From NCBI RefSeq assembly GCF_000151665.1, contig NW_013171829.1, positions 209,636 through 273,635 of the forward strand: 64,000 nucleotides of DNA, read 5' to 3'. The stretch's first letter is position 1. Every line of letters starts with the position of its first letter. A program made the position numbers and the translations under genes. Of this stretch, positions 37,253 to 45,514 are shown piece by piece. The DNA comes from Blastocystis hominis (lineage: Eukaryota > Sar > Bigyra > Opalinata > Blastocystidae). A model generated the notes under the pieces. The model had not been told where the DNA came from and ran no database searches. It saw only the letters and a program-made list of their open reading frames with translations.

Positions 37253-37679
37253 TGGGAGTAAACGAAGATTCCTCCAATGTAAAGGAAATGTTGTTTTTAC
37301 TTCAGACAGTCAGAGTCAGCCATGGTCAGTCTGGGTAAGCTGGGCTCAAACGTAGCTGACGCAAAAAGCGCGTTATGTTAGCCATAGTCAATATCGGTCA
37401 AAATAGCATCCAGGAAGAAAATGGTAGAAAAATATAACGCACGTTCTGCGTCGTCGATTTTCAGCTAAGGTTGATTATCCGACCCTTATTTAAAGATGAA
37501 TCTTCGATTCTTTTGGGGCAACGTAGTGGCCACTATTTCTTATGAAAGCAAAAAAATTCGGGTTGTCAAAGTCACCCCTCATTCCCCGACTTTAGGGCTT
37601 TTTGTCATGGATTCGAAGTGAAAATGGCCTGAAAATAGCCGGAAATGGATTCGCGTTTTGCGTCATTTTCCTACTACTT
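37253..37679. repeat. Degenerate terminal repeat of the relic Polinton
   Basis: The stretch holds diverged pieces of the Polinton terminal repeat (GGAAATGGATTCGCGTTTTG, CATTTTCCTACTACT) and damaged hairpin sequence near 37516-37590. No gene is seen. Confidence 0.6.
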
Positions 37680-37839
37680 ATACATTCAAAGTACATTGAT
37701 AAAATTGTTTATAAAGTTGTTCAATTATGACTATGTTTATTATTACCGTTTTATTTTATGATTTCTGCAGTATCAATGTAAAAAAGGTTGGTATCATCAG
37801 ATTTAACTATTTTCTTCATTACGCCAGTATTTCTCCATT

Positions 37840-38423
37840 TTTGCATGAATATTGTGTTGAAGCAATATATTTTATTATAAAATAAGGGCTTAGGAGCTTA
37901 CATATCCATATATCAACATTCACTTTATCATTGTAAATTGAATGTATGAAAAGATGATTTATTTGAATTGGATGTTCGATTATATATCGAAAGTATGTAC
38001 ATATATGTATATATCAAACAAAAATAATAATGTGGTTTTAGATATGGATGTTGGCCATTTTGATCTGGAAAAATGATAGTTAACGAATAGAATATCATCT
38101 ATGATAATAAGACTGATTGTAATAGATTGAAATAGAAAGAAATAGAAATGAATAGTTGGTGAATGAACGAAAATGGCTTTGTTCTAATTTCTAAGCAAAT
38201 TAAAGTGAATTACGAAACGATATTGTATCTCTAAAGGTAATAATAAAGGGTTAATACAACGATGTTATTGAAATGAAGTTGTTGGTCTATTTTGATTTTG
38301 CTATATATGGAAAATATTACTATTGATTGTATATTTACATCAGTTTAATGGAGAGCTTTGATTTTAAATCATTTTCCTGAAGCTTGGTTGCTAGGCTCCC
38401 TGAATATCTACAAATTCGTTCCT
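37840..38423. repeat. Direct repeat, left copy (~584 bp)
   Basis: It begins TTTGCATGAATATTGTG and ends CAAATTCGTTCCTA. It is nearly identical to 39137-39708, with a few substitutions and two short indels. It is AT-rich, with no coding potential seen. The two copies flank 713 bp containing a hairpin and a rep relic. Confidence 0.92.
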
Positions 38424-38567
38424 ATTTGTATAATCATGTCTAATTTAGATTATAGGTAAATAACTCAATATTATTATTTGACACACAACAATATTCTTCT
38501 GGCAGTTTCATTTTGAATCTATAGCCATATTTTTTCAATTCTTGGTAGTTTATCTTAATATTCAATG

Positions 38568-38616
38568 AATCGGCAGTGTACTAGCATAGAGATCCTGTGC
38601 TAGTACACTGCCGATT
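38568..38616. repeat. Perfect 19-bp-stem hairpin (relic terminus)
   Basis: AATCGGCAGTGTACTAGCA (38568-38586) pairs with 38598-38616, leaving an 11-nt loop. It lies about 75 bp beyond the decayed rep fragment and is probably a terminal hairpin of an older relative of the 39757-45701 element. Confidence 0.85.
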
Positions 38617-38689
38617 TATTTGAAAGTAACTAAGACATTTTGGTTATTATCAAGTTTGATGTAAGTATTCTATACTTTTTGTACCTAGG

Positions 38690-38872
38690 GTTGTTTTGCT
38701 TTATTTTTCTGTAATCGTCTTGGTCATTACCGCATCTTCTCCTGAATGTATATTTACTATGTCGTTTAGTCCATTTCTTGGTTTGCTGCATAGCTGATCT
38801 AGGGAGTAATGAGAAATAACGACTATCCATTTTGCCTATATTGGTAATTGCTATTCTTTGACTTCTATTATT
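38690..38872 (-). pseudogene. Decayed Rep helicase fragment
   Basis: On the minus strand one frame reads AKWIVVISHYSLDQLCSKP, matching ARWVIVISNYSLDQLCSVP of the intact Rep at 39952 (helicase motif C). After a frameshift, FRRRCGNDQDDYR matches FKRRCGNQKDGYR. Just upstream, EVK...QLPI with two stops matches EVKGSQVPLQ. The fragment therefore covers about 60 residues of the helicase end with at least one frameshift and two stops. Confidence 0.82.
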
Positions 38873-39136
38873 TGTGTTTGCCCTATATTTTTCTTTTTTA
38901 ACATGGATGGCGATCTTCTTGGTTTTTACTTTTTTGCTATTGACGGTTGGCTTATTTCTGAATCTACCTTATTAGTACCCAACAAGTTATTATCATTCCT
39001 TGTATTCTAGCTTTTCAATGAATACTATTACCCTCCTTTATGACTACGAATGAAGTATATTTATAACGAAGCATGATTTGATAATTATTATTATAGTCTT
39101 CATAATCTGCTATAGCTTCCGAGTACAATTATAGTG

Positions 39137-39708
39137 TTTGCATGAATATTGTGTTGAAGTAATATATTTTATTATAAAATAAGGGCTTAGGAGCTTACAT
39201 ATCCATATATCAACATTCACTTTATCATTGTAAATTGAATGTATGAAAAGATGATTTATTTGAATTGGATGTTCGATTATATATCGAAAGTATGTACATA
39301 TATGTATATATCAAACAAAAATAATAATGTGGTTTTAGATATGGATGTTGGCCATTTTGATCTGGAAAAATGATAGTTAACGAATAGAATATCATCTATG
39401 ATAATAAAACTGATTGTAATAGAAAGAAATAGAAATGAATAGTTGGTGAATGAACGAAAATGGCTTTGTTCTAATTTCTAAGCAAATTAAAGTGAATTAC
39501 GAAACGATATTGTATCTCTAAAGGTAATAATAAAGGGTTAATACAACGATGTTATTGAAATGAAGTTGGTCTATTTTGATTTTGCTATATATGGAAAATA
39601 TTACTATTGATTGTATATTTACATCAGTTTAATGGAGAGCTTTGATTTTAAATCATTTTCCTGAAGCTTGGTTGCTAGGCTCCCTGAATATCTACAAATT
39701 CGTTCCTA
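39137..39708. repeat. Direct repeat, right copy (~572 bp)
   Basis: Near-identical to 37840-38423. It lacks one ~12-bp piece of an AATAGAAAG-type repeat and a 3-bp GTT. The hairpin element starts 49 bp beyond its right end. Confidence 0.92.
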
Positions 39709-39756
39709 AATATTGACCTGGTGTGTCAAATATGTGATGTTGAATGTAAAAATTGG

Positions 39757-39863
39757 TTATGATTCATCCATTTGCTAACTCAGTTAAAGTACTAGTACCC
39801 CCCCGGCTAGCCGGGGGGGCGTCTTAGACGCTTTAACTGAGTTAGCAAATGGATGAATCATAA
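39757..39863. repeat. Left terminal branched hairpin
   Basis: A perfect 33-bp stem (39757-39789 with 39831-39863) encloses a 41-nt loop. The loop is made entirely of three further palindromes: TACTAGTA (39790-39797), a 22-nt palindrome of seven C, GGCTAGCC and seven G (39798-39819), and CGTCTTAGACG (39820-39830). It can fold as a branched structure. Confidence 0.93.
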
Positions 39864-39909
39864 GATTTGCATTTTAAAATAACCGCGGTAAACGCGGAAA
39901 TGCAAATCT
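39863..39909. repeat. Second stem-loop next to the left hairpin
   Basis: AGATTTGCATTT (39863-39874) pairs with AAATGCAAATCT (39898-39909). Inside, CCGCG-GTAAA-CGCGG (39883-39897) forms another hairpin. It lies between the terminal hairpin and rep, so it is a candidate replication origin or Rep-binding structure. No classical CRESS nonanucleotide such as TAGTATTAC is present. Confidence 0.75.
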
Positions 39910-39914
39910 GAAAC

Positions 39915-39928
39915 CATAAAATTTTTAT
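39915..39928 (+). promoter_or_regulatory. Candidate promoter box CATAAAATTTTTAT before rep
   Basis: The same 14 bases occur at 42802-42815, just before the other plus-strand transcription unit. It lies 24 bp before the rep ATG. Confidence 0.5.
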
Positions 39929-39951
39929 TTTTGAGAATTCCTAGTGAAAGA

Positions 39952-41559
39952 ATGAGCGATACTACGAATAACAACCAGGAGACGGAGAAGATGAGTCTGG
40001 AGACTCCTACCACAAGTCAGAGTACTCCAAGCTATCCGAGTACACCGGACTCGCCTCGTAGAAGAGACGCTGAAAGGGAGTTGGACTCGGACTTGAACAT
40101 GGACCTACCGGAGTTAACAGAAGATTTATCCATAATTCCTCTGTACCCTGACTCAGAAGAGGATGCACTCCTATTGGAGACACCAAACTCGGACTTGGAC
40201 TCGGACTCGTCACTACCTCTAAGAATCTCGGACTCGGACTCGGACATGGAAGAAGGAATGGACTCGGACTTCGAGCCAGTGTGGTGTCCGAAGGAGATAG
40301 TGGGACCTAACAACCATCTAGTATGTCCGGCATCACCAACGAAGGTGACACATCTTCCTGAATATGTTTCGATACCAGATAAACCGGAGGAGGAGACTGA
40401 TCCCGTGATGCTAGAGGAGGACAAGCAGTGGGAACGAGGAGAGGTACCGGACTTCGAGAAGCCAGAGGAGTATGACACCAAGCACCGTTGGTGGAAGATA
40501 ACAGTGTTCCCGACAAGCAAGGGTACGCTACACTCGCAACGTGCAGTATGCAGATGGGTAAACGAGGTGAAAGTCATGATACAGAAGATACTACACCTTG
40601 CCAATATAATCTGCTGCATAGTGGGTATAGAAAGATGTCCAAACACGGACGAGCTTCATGCCCATATGCTACTGGGCTTCTCTGATTCGGTACGTTACCG
40701 CACTATCAAGAATATCCTGAGAGGTGCTCAAATACGCTACCTGGAAGGTGACCTAGCTATACTTTCATGGTATCGATACGTCGTCAAGGCATTCTCCAAA
40801 ATTGATCACCCGGATAGAGTTATTCAGTGGGGAGCTAACGAAGTTATGAAGAAGAAGGTTAAAATGAATAACTCCGGAAAGAGAAGTCGTAGCGATCTGT
40901 TCTACGACAACAAAGAGGCCATAGAACAAGGAAGGTTCGATGAGATTGATCCACTCTTCCGCTTCGACAACATGAGCAAGATTAACCGATGGTATTTGGA
41001 CCAACACAGACCTGCAGACCCCGTAAGTCATGACCGCCTCGTATTCATCTACGGTAAGCCGGGTGTGGGTAAGACCAGTCTATTTTCGAGAAATATGTTG
41101 GCATCTACAATCTACTGGAAGAACCCTGGAAACCGATGGTGGTGTGGTTACCGATATCAACCAATTGTGATCATCGATGAAATCACGCCAAAACAATTTC
41201 AATCGGGCAATATCAATTGGAATATTATCGGAGACAGGAACGAGGTATATGTAGAGGTGAAAGGAAGCCAGGTACCTCTACAAGCCAGGTGGGTAATTGT
41301 AATATCTAATTACTCATTGGATCAACTATGCAGCGTTCCAAATCGTGGACTTGATGATCTAATGAAGAGAACATTCAAGCGACGATGCGGAAACCAGAAG
41401 GACGGTTACCGAATTTACTACTTTCCTGAAAATCCTCCGGCTGATAACGGCAACCTGTTTGAAGTGAGCAGAAGAGTAAAAGAAATCTGGAAAGTGTGGT
41501 ACTATGAGGTTTATCCCTATTTCGCCAATCTTCCTGAAGTTAATGAAAATGACGAGTAA
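39952..41559 (+). CDS. rep: Rep: HUH endonuclease and superfamily 3 helicase
   Basis: The first ATG of the frame is 39952 (535 residues); the frame is open from 39931. Numbering from 39931, residues ~20-180 are acidic and disordered with Ser-Asp runs. Endonuclease motifs follow: motif I KITVFPT (189-195), motif II HAH (243-245) and motif III YVVK (283-286, catalytic Tyr283). The helicase has Walker A GKPGVGKT (375-382), Walker B VIIDE (413-417), motif C VIVISNY (455-461) and Arg residues in FKRRCG. It should nick the hairpin origin and unwind DNA for rolling-circle or rolling-hairpin replication. The helicase looks CRESS-like rather than parvovirus-like; the ~160-residue acidic N-terminus is unusual. 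All key residues are present. Confidence 0.92.
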   Translation: MSDTTNNNQETEKMSLETPTTSQSTPSYPSTPDSPRRRDAERELDSDLNMDLPELTEDLSIIPLYPDSEEDALLLETPNSDLDSDSSLPLRISDSDSDMEEGMDSDFEPVWCPKEIVGPNNHLVCPASPTKVTHLPEYVSIPDKPEEETDPVMLEEDKQWERGEVPDFEKPEEYDTKHRWWKITVFPTSKGTLHSQRAVCRWVNEVKVMIQKILHLANIICCIVGIERCPNTDELHAHMLLGFSDSVRYRTIKNILRGAQIRYLEGDLAILSWYRYVVKAFSKIDHPDRVIQWGANEVMKKKVKMNNSGKRSRSDLFYDNKEAIEQGRFDEIDPLFRFDNMSKINRWYLDQHRPADPVSHDRLVFIYGKPGVGKTSLFSRNMLASTIYWKNPGNRWWCGYRYQPIVIIDEITPKQFQSGNINWNIIGDRNEVYVEVKGSQVPLQARWVIVISNYSLDQLCSVPNRGLDDLMKRTFKRRCGNQKDGYRIYYFPENPPADNGNLFEVSRRVKEIWKVWYYEVYPYFANLPEVNENDE

Positions 41560-41572
41560 TGAAGCATGTTTG

Positions 41573-42724
41573 TTAACAAAAAATAAAAAATAGAACATTA
41601 TAAATACCGGCAACAGTGCGGAAACCGCCTCCAAGTGTATCTCCAAGTGTATTCACTACAGTACTCACCTTTTTAGAACCGAGGAATGAAGTCACACGCT
41701 TCCATACAGAACCAAAATCATTAACAGACGCAGGATAGATGGAATTCATTCCGGAATTAATCTGAGACGCGAGTATAATGGCACTCATATCAAGATAAGA
41801 TTTATGAGTTTCCAGAACGGAATAACCACTCTGGTAAGTGTAATGGCATTGATAACCAGCATACACGCGGAAGAGCAAAGATTGCGCGGCATTCATGGAA
41901 TCAACGGCCAAGCAGACCCAATTAAGATTGCAAGACCAATTGATAGCCAAGTTACTGGGATTCGCATTAAAGCGATCTAGGAAGGAGTAGACATCATTTT
42001 GAGTTATCTTAACCTGTCCATAACCACTAATATCCTCCAAAGAGACTCCATCATAGGTAACATACTCCGAACGCGTACCGGTATACTTTTGTACCAAATA
42101 GCATCCTACGGGTAGAGCATAGGTAACAGTACTTTGCGAAGCATTCGAAATATTATCAGGGCCAACAGGTAGAGCAGAAGTTTTCCACAGACGCGTAATA
42201 GAACTATCAGTACCTGAGGAATCATTGGCCACATCTTCAGAGGGGATTACAACAGACGCCGCAACGAGAGAGCCTTCATTATTGTACTGATTTCCAGTGT
42301 AATGACCGGTGCAACCTTTGTACATACAGCGCAATTCCGAGATTCCAACTTCACCAGCAGATATAAAAGCCATGATGTTAGCATCCGGAACCAGAACAGC
42401 ACGCATCTTCCTAATAGCAGTCGTACTGGACATAAAATAGAACCAGGAAACAACCATAACAGGATACTCAAAAAACGGTGTCAAATAAACAGAAAAATCG
42501 AGATTGTCAGGTACATCACCAGCATAATCAGGCGACACGAAAAAATCCCTATCAATTGTAAAATTAAAGTTAGCCTGCAGACAGATAGAAGGTGTATTAT
42601 CCTCATCAGGAATACACTCACAACTACCATGTGCAGGATCAATATAAGAAGCCAGCCAGCGAGCACCATCATAGGAACCACACTGCTGAACAATACCACT
42701 ATTTAGCCAATTAGAAAGCGACAT
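41573..42724 (-). CDS. Candidate capsid protein of the hairpin element
   Basis: The 383-residue product is beta-rich and Cys/Trp/Tyr-containing, convergent with rep (13 bp apart). The N-terminal WLASYIDPAHGSCECIPDED recalls a DP...IPD pattern that I associate with capsid proteins of several small RNA viruses; this is a pattern impression, not a search result. The C-terminus is Gly-rich and hydrophobic (GDTLGGGFRTVAGIYNVLFFIF), possibly membrane-interacting. There is no Arg-rich N-terminus, as is usual in CRESS capsids; the neighbouring gene has one instead. It could be a capsid or another virion surface protein. Confidence 0.5.
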   Translation of the reverse strand: MSLSNWLNSGIVQQCGSYDGARWLASYIDPAHGSCECIPDEDNTPSICLQANFNFTIDRDFFVSPDYAGDVPDNLDFSVYLTPFFEYPVMVVSWFYFMSSTTAIRKMRAVLVPDANIMAFISAGEVGISELRCMYKGCTGHYTGNQYNNEGSLVAASVVIPSEDVANDSSGTDSSITRLWKTSALPVGPDNISNASQSTVTYALPVGCYLVQKYTGTRSEYVTYDGVSLEDISGYGQVKITQNDVYSFLDRFNANPSNLAINWSCNLNWVCLAVDSMNAAQSLLFRVYAGYQCHYTYQSGYSVLETHKSYLDMSAIILASQINSGMNSIYPASVNDFGSVWKRVTSFLGSKKVSTVVNTLGDTLGGGFRTVAGIYNVLFFIFC

Positions 42725-42818
42725 AAAAAAAATTATGACATTCAGCGAAACACAATTACAGACACGAGTCCGACAAGTCCGACAAGTCTACATAGGAAAT
42801 TCATAAAATTTTTATACA
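42725..42818. promoter_or_regulatory. Divergent promoter region with GAGTCC/AAGTCC repeats
   Basis: The 94 bp between divergent genes contain CGAGTCCGACAAGTCCGACAAGTC-type direct repeats (42765-42789, unit CGACAAGTC) and the CATAAAATTTTTAT box (42802-42815) shared with the rep promoter. The repeats resemble those near the right hairpin (45520-45590) and may be Rep-binding sites. Confidence 0.5.
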
Positions 42819-43181
42819 ATGTTAACTAGAGGATGGTTCGAAGATTCCGAAGACGAATTTTCCCAAAACGAAGACTATATGGATCTTACTCTAGATACCG
42901 AAAACGAGCGGGATCCACCAAACGACGATATCATAAGACGTATCGGAATAGACTCTTTCTTGGAGCAGGTAAGAAGTATGCCAACAGATCTCGCTTCGCG
43001 AATCGAGTGTCAAAAGTACTTAGACGACGTTATCGACGTCGCAAGATTTTTAAGACGGGTGATCTGGCGAAATACAAAGGTGTACAGGCTTGGGCCTCTG
43101 CGCAAACTGAGCTTAGTAAAGGAAAACCAAACTCCGGAACAGACAAAGACACCTGGTACAACACAGTCCTCACAAACATAA
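42819..43181 (+). CDS. Acidic ORF overprinting the Arg-rich gene
   Basis: This 120-codon ORF (MLTRGWFEDSEDEFSQNEDYMDL) starts 14 nt before the basic ORF and overlaps it in another frame. Its first 50 residues are strongly acidic where the other frame is strongly basic. It has the first ATG after the shared promoter box. It could be a real overlapping gene or a by-product of Arg-rich codon use in the other frame. Confidence 0.4.
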   Translation: MLTRGWFEDSEDEFSQNEDYMDLTLDTENERDPPNDDIIRRIGIDSFLEQVRSMPTDLASRIECQKYLDDVIDVARFLRRVIWRNTKVYRLGPLRKLSLVKENQTPEQTKTPGTTQSSQT

Positions 43182-43594
43182 AAATCATGGAAGGACTCTT
43201 ATGGAAGGAAGCAAAATTCGTATATATATACAGACAACACAAGCGGATTCTACCGAAGTTATATCATATTGCCAGCGCTAGCAGGGACACCTTGAATAAG
43301 GAAATGACGCTGGATGAAACAACAATACCAAACGAGAACTGGAAGGAGCTAAAGATGATCGTGAGACTAACAAGACATTTCAATCCGCAAAACACTCAGT
43401 GGAAGGAAGTTATGAGCAAACAGAAGAACAGCATACAACTGGCGACAATATTCACAGTAGGTAGAATCGGCATCCAAAGAATGGACAACTTCTTAAGATC
43501 AATGTATGCAGCAAACTACATGGAGGTAGCAGGAAACATTCTCAAGAAGGGCCTGTTAACGCGCTTCAAACTAAAACACAAGGGTCGCCGTAGG
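42833..43594 (+). CDS. Arg-rich DNA-binding or capsid-like protein, cut by an assembly gap
   Basis: At least 254 codons. The first ~75 residues are extremely basic (MVRRFRRRIFPKRRLYGSY, VLRRRYRRRKIF), like the DNA-packaging N-termini of CRESS-virus capsids. The rest is mixed and more helical (NWKELKMIVRLTRHFNPQN). The frame runs into the N gap at 43595. The next ORF (43899 on) is open back to the gap in another frame as assembled. If the true gap length differs, the two may be one ~850-900-residue protein. It is a candidate nucleoprotein or capsid subunit. Confidence 0.55.
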
Positions 43595-43845
43595 NNNNNN
43601 NNNNNNNNNNNNNNNNNNNNNNNNNNNNNNNNNNNNNNNNNNNNNNNNNNNNNNNNNNNNNNNNNNNNNNNNNNNNNNNNNNNNNNNNNNNNNNNNNNNN
43701 NNNNNNNNNNNNNNNNNNNNNNNNNNNNNNNNNNNNNNNNNNNNNNNNNNNNNNNNNNNNNNNNNNNNNNNNNNNNNNNNNNNNNNNNNNNNNNNNNNNN
43801 NNNNNNNNNNNNNNNNNNNNNNNNNNNNNNNNNNNNNNNNNNNNN
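43595..43845. other. Assembly gap (251 N)
   Basis: A run of 251 N interrupts the coding region of the hairpin element. The length may be an estimate, so the reading frame across it is unknown. Confidence 0.99.
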
Positions 43846-43898
43846 AACTTTCCAAGTTCACCAGAGGCAACTCCGGGGTCCTGGATGGAACAGACTAC

Positions 43899-45500
43899 AT
43901 GACCGTGGAGGAATTAATACTACAAAACTTCAGAGAAGCAGAACAAAGAAAGAAGACACGCACACAAGGCGATATCTCCAGCACAATACCGGATGCGCCA
44001 ATAGAAAGACCATCTATGGATATTCCAGAACCAGGAGAAGAGGTATATTACTCAAGTAGCGAAACAGAGAATTCTTCATCAACAATGTCAGAAGCAGAAG
44101 ATCAAGAGAGAGAGTTTACGATAGATGAAATATGGAATCAAACACCAGAAACCTCTATTGCACCTCAACATGAATTTCAGAGAATACCAGTACCAAGAGG
44201 AACATCTGCCGTAACGAAGAAGAAATTAATAGATCAACAGGAAGAAATAATGAAACTAAGAAAAGAGCTACAAAATATGCAAGACGATCTAGAAAGCTTA
44301 TGGGATAAACAAATAACAACACAACAAGAATTAGAAATGGCACAATCAGAAAAGGAGGGCATGAAAGACGAATGGAAGGAGCAGCAACAAAATTTAATGC
44401 GTCTAATGAGCCAATACGAGGAAGAGCTACAAAAAACATCAAACAGAGCGATATACTACGAAAATGAACTACATCGCAGAGAATCAGACTTCCAAGAGAA
44501 TAAAAAATTCTGGGAGGAAACCAAACAAAAACAGACACAGCATATAAGACAGCTACAAAAAGAAATGGAGGACATGAACAGAGATTTCATTACTACAATG
44601 CAAACAGCTGATCACAGATTAAAAAACATGGAACTAAACTTACGTGACAAAGAACAACTAATGAGAGAAAGAGAGCAAAGACATCAAAGACAAATGAATG
44701 AAATTTACACCTCCTTTAGCGTAGCACTAGATCAGCAAAGACAAAACGCAGAGAGAAGATTACTCACAGAAAGAAGTCAAGCAGAGGCACATATACTATC
44801 TCAAGAAGAGAGACTACAAAACCAAGAACAACTAATAAATCAACAAGTGAATGAACTAAATCGACAGGACACAATAATACAAGAACAACAAGCGGAAATA
44901 CTACACAATGAAAATACAATCGCTGATATGCATGAACAAATGTACCAAATGAATGAAAGACAAAACGAAATTATAACAACGGCATACGCAGAACCTGGTT
45001 CATCACTAATGACAGCAAACCATCTCGCAATAGCAGGGTACAGAAAAGCAATTGGTGATGGAAGAGAAATAATATGGGACGCTGCAACACTAACTAATGG
45101 AGGAAATCACTATGTTATTCCTAATCTCGAAAAATCTTACTTCGTAAACTGGGTAAAGAGCAACACACTAGACAAACTAGCATTAAAACATGGATTACTA
45201 AAGAAACGCGGAACAGGATATATTAATTACCATTTATGGGGCGATAATTATATCAGTGGAAGAACAGCATACAATACTATATTACAATTTACTGACGCGA
45301 CGAACAAAGTTTTAAACGCAGCTGAAAAAGCAAAACAAGGACTACAAATCAACACAGATGAACAATTAGCAATAGGTGTAGCAAGTAGAATCTACCAAGA
45401 TCCAGAAGCAACAGGTATGCAAGATCAACCACGATTACTAAGAAACCTACTATTAGCCTACGAATCATGGTTAGGAAATAGAAGACAAGTCTTAATGTAA
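43899..45500 (+). CDS. Long coiled-coil protein of the hairpin element
   Basis: 533 codons from the first ATG after the gap, though the frame is open back to the gap (LSKFTRGNSGVLDGTDY), so the real start may be missing. Residues ~110-360 form an almost continuous coiled coil rich in Q, E, K and R (KLRKELQNMQDDLESLWDKQ). The C-terminal ~170 residues are globular (SLMTANHLAIAGYRKAIGDG, KRGTGYINYHLWGDNYIS). I recognise no family. By context it is probably a structural protein. It is unusual for a small ssDNA virus genome to encode a coiled coil this long. Confidence 0.6.
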   Translation: MTVEELILQNFREAEQRKKTRTQGDISSTIPDAPIERPSMDIPEPGEEVYYSSSETENSSSTMSEAEDQEREFTIDEIWNQTPETSIAPQHEFQRIPVPRGTSAVTKKKLIDQQEEIMKLRKELQNMQDDLESLWDKQITTQQELEMAQSEKEGMKDEWKEQQQNLMRLMSQYEEELQKTSNRAIYYENELHRRESDFQENKKFWEETKQKQTQHIRQLQKEMEDMNRDFITTMQTADHRLKNMELNLRDKEQLMREREQRHQRQMNEIYTSFSVALDQQRQNAERRLLTERSQAEAHILSQEERLQNQEQLINQQVNELNRQDTIIQEQQAEILHNENTIADMHEQMYQMNERQNEIITTAYAEPGSSLMTANHLAIAGYRKAIGDGREIIWDAATLTNGGNHYVIPNLEKSYFVNWVKSNTLDKLALKHGLLKKRGTGYINYHLWGDNYISGRTAYNTILQFTDATNKVLNAAEKAKQGLQINTDEQLAIGVASRIYQDPEATGMQDQPRLLRNLLLAYESWLGNRRQVLM

Positions 45501-45514
45501 TTTGTTTGTAAAAA

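Larger units (their letters stand above)
34069..37679. mobile_element. Relic of a second Polinton, rearranged and mostly inverted
   Basis: Remnants, in order: the last ~28 codons of pPolB on minus (34069-34156), the penton-like N-terminus on plus, integrase on plus, the 11229-type gene on minus, a piece of the 10661-type gene on minus, and the pPolB C-terminal third on plus. A right end then follows (TTTTCCTACTACT, ending 37679) that matches the intact element's terminus. Gene order from integrase to pPolB is the reverse complement of the intact element. Capsid, ATPase and protease genes are missing. Confidence 0.88.

Noticed and set aside
38840-38872. In-frame TAG where the intact Rep has Gln, suggesting a TAA/TAG=Gln code
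   Set aside because: The fragment also has a frameshift, and intact genes use TAA and TAG as normal stops with CAA/CAG for Gln. A simple CAG-to-TAG mutation in a relic explains it.
37840-39708. 575-bp direct repeats as LTRs of a retrotransposon
   Set aside because: The 713 bp between them encode no gag, protease or RT, no primer-binding site or polypurine tract is seen, and the repeats do not begin TG and end CA.
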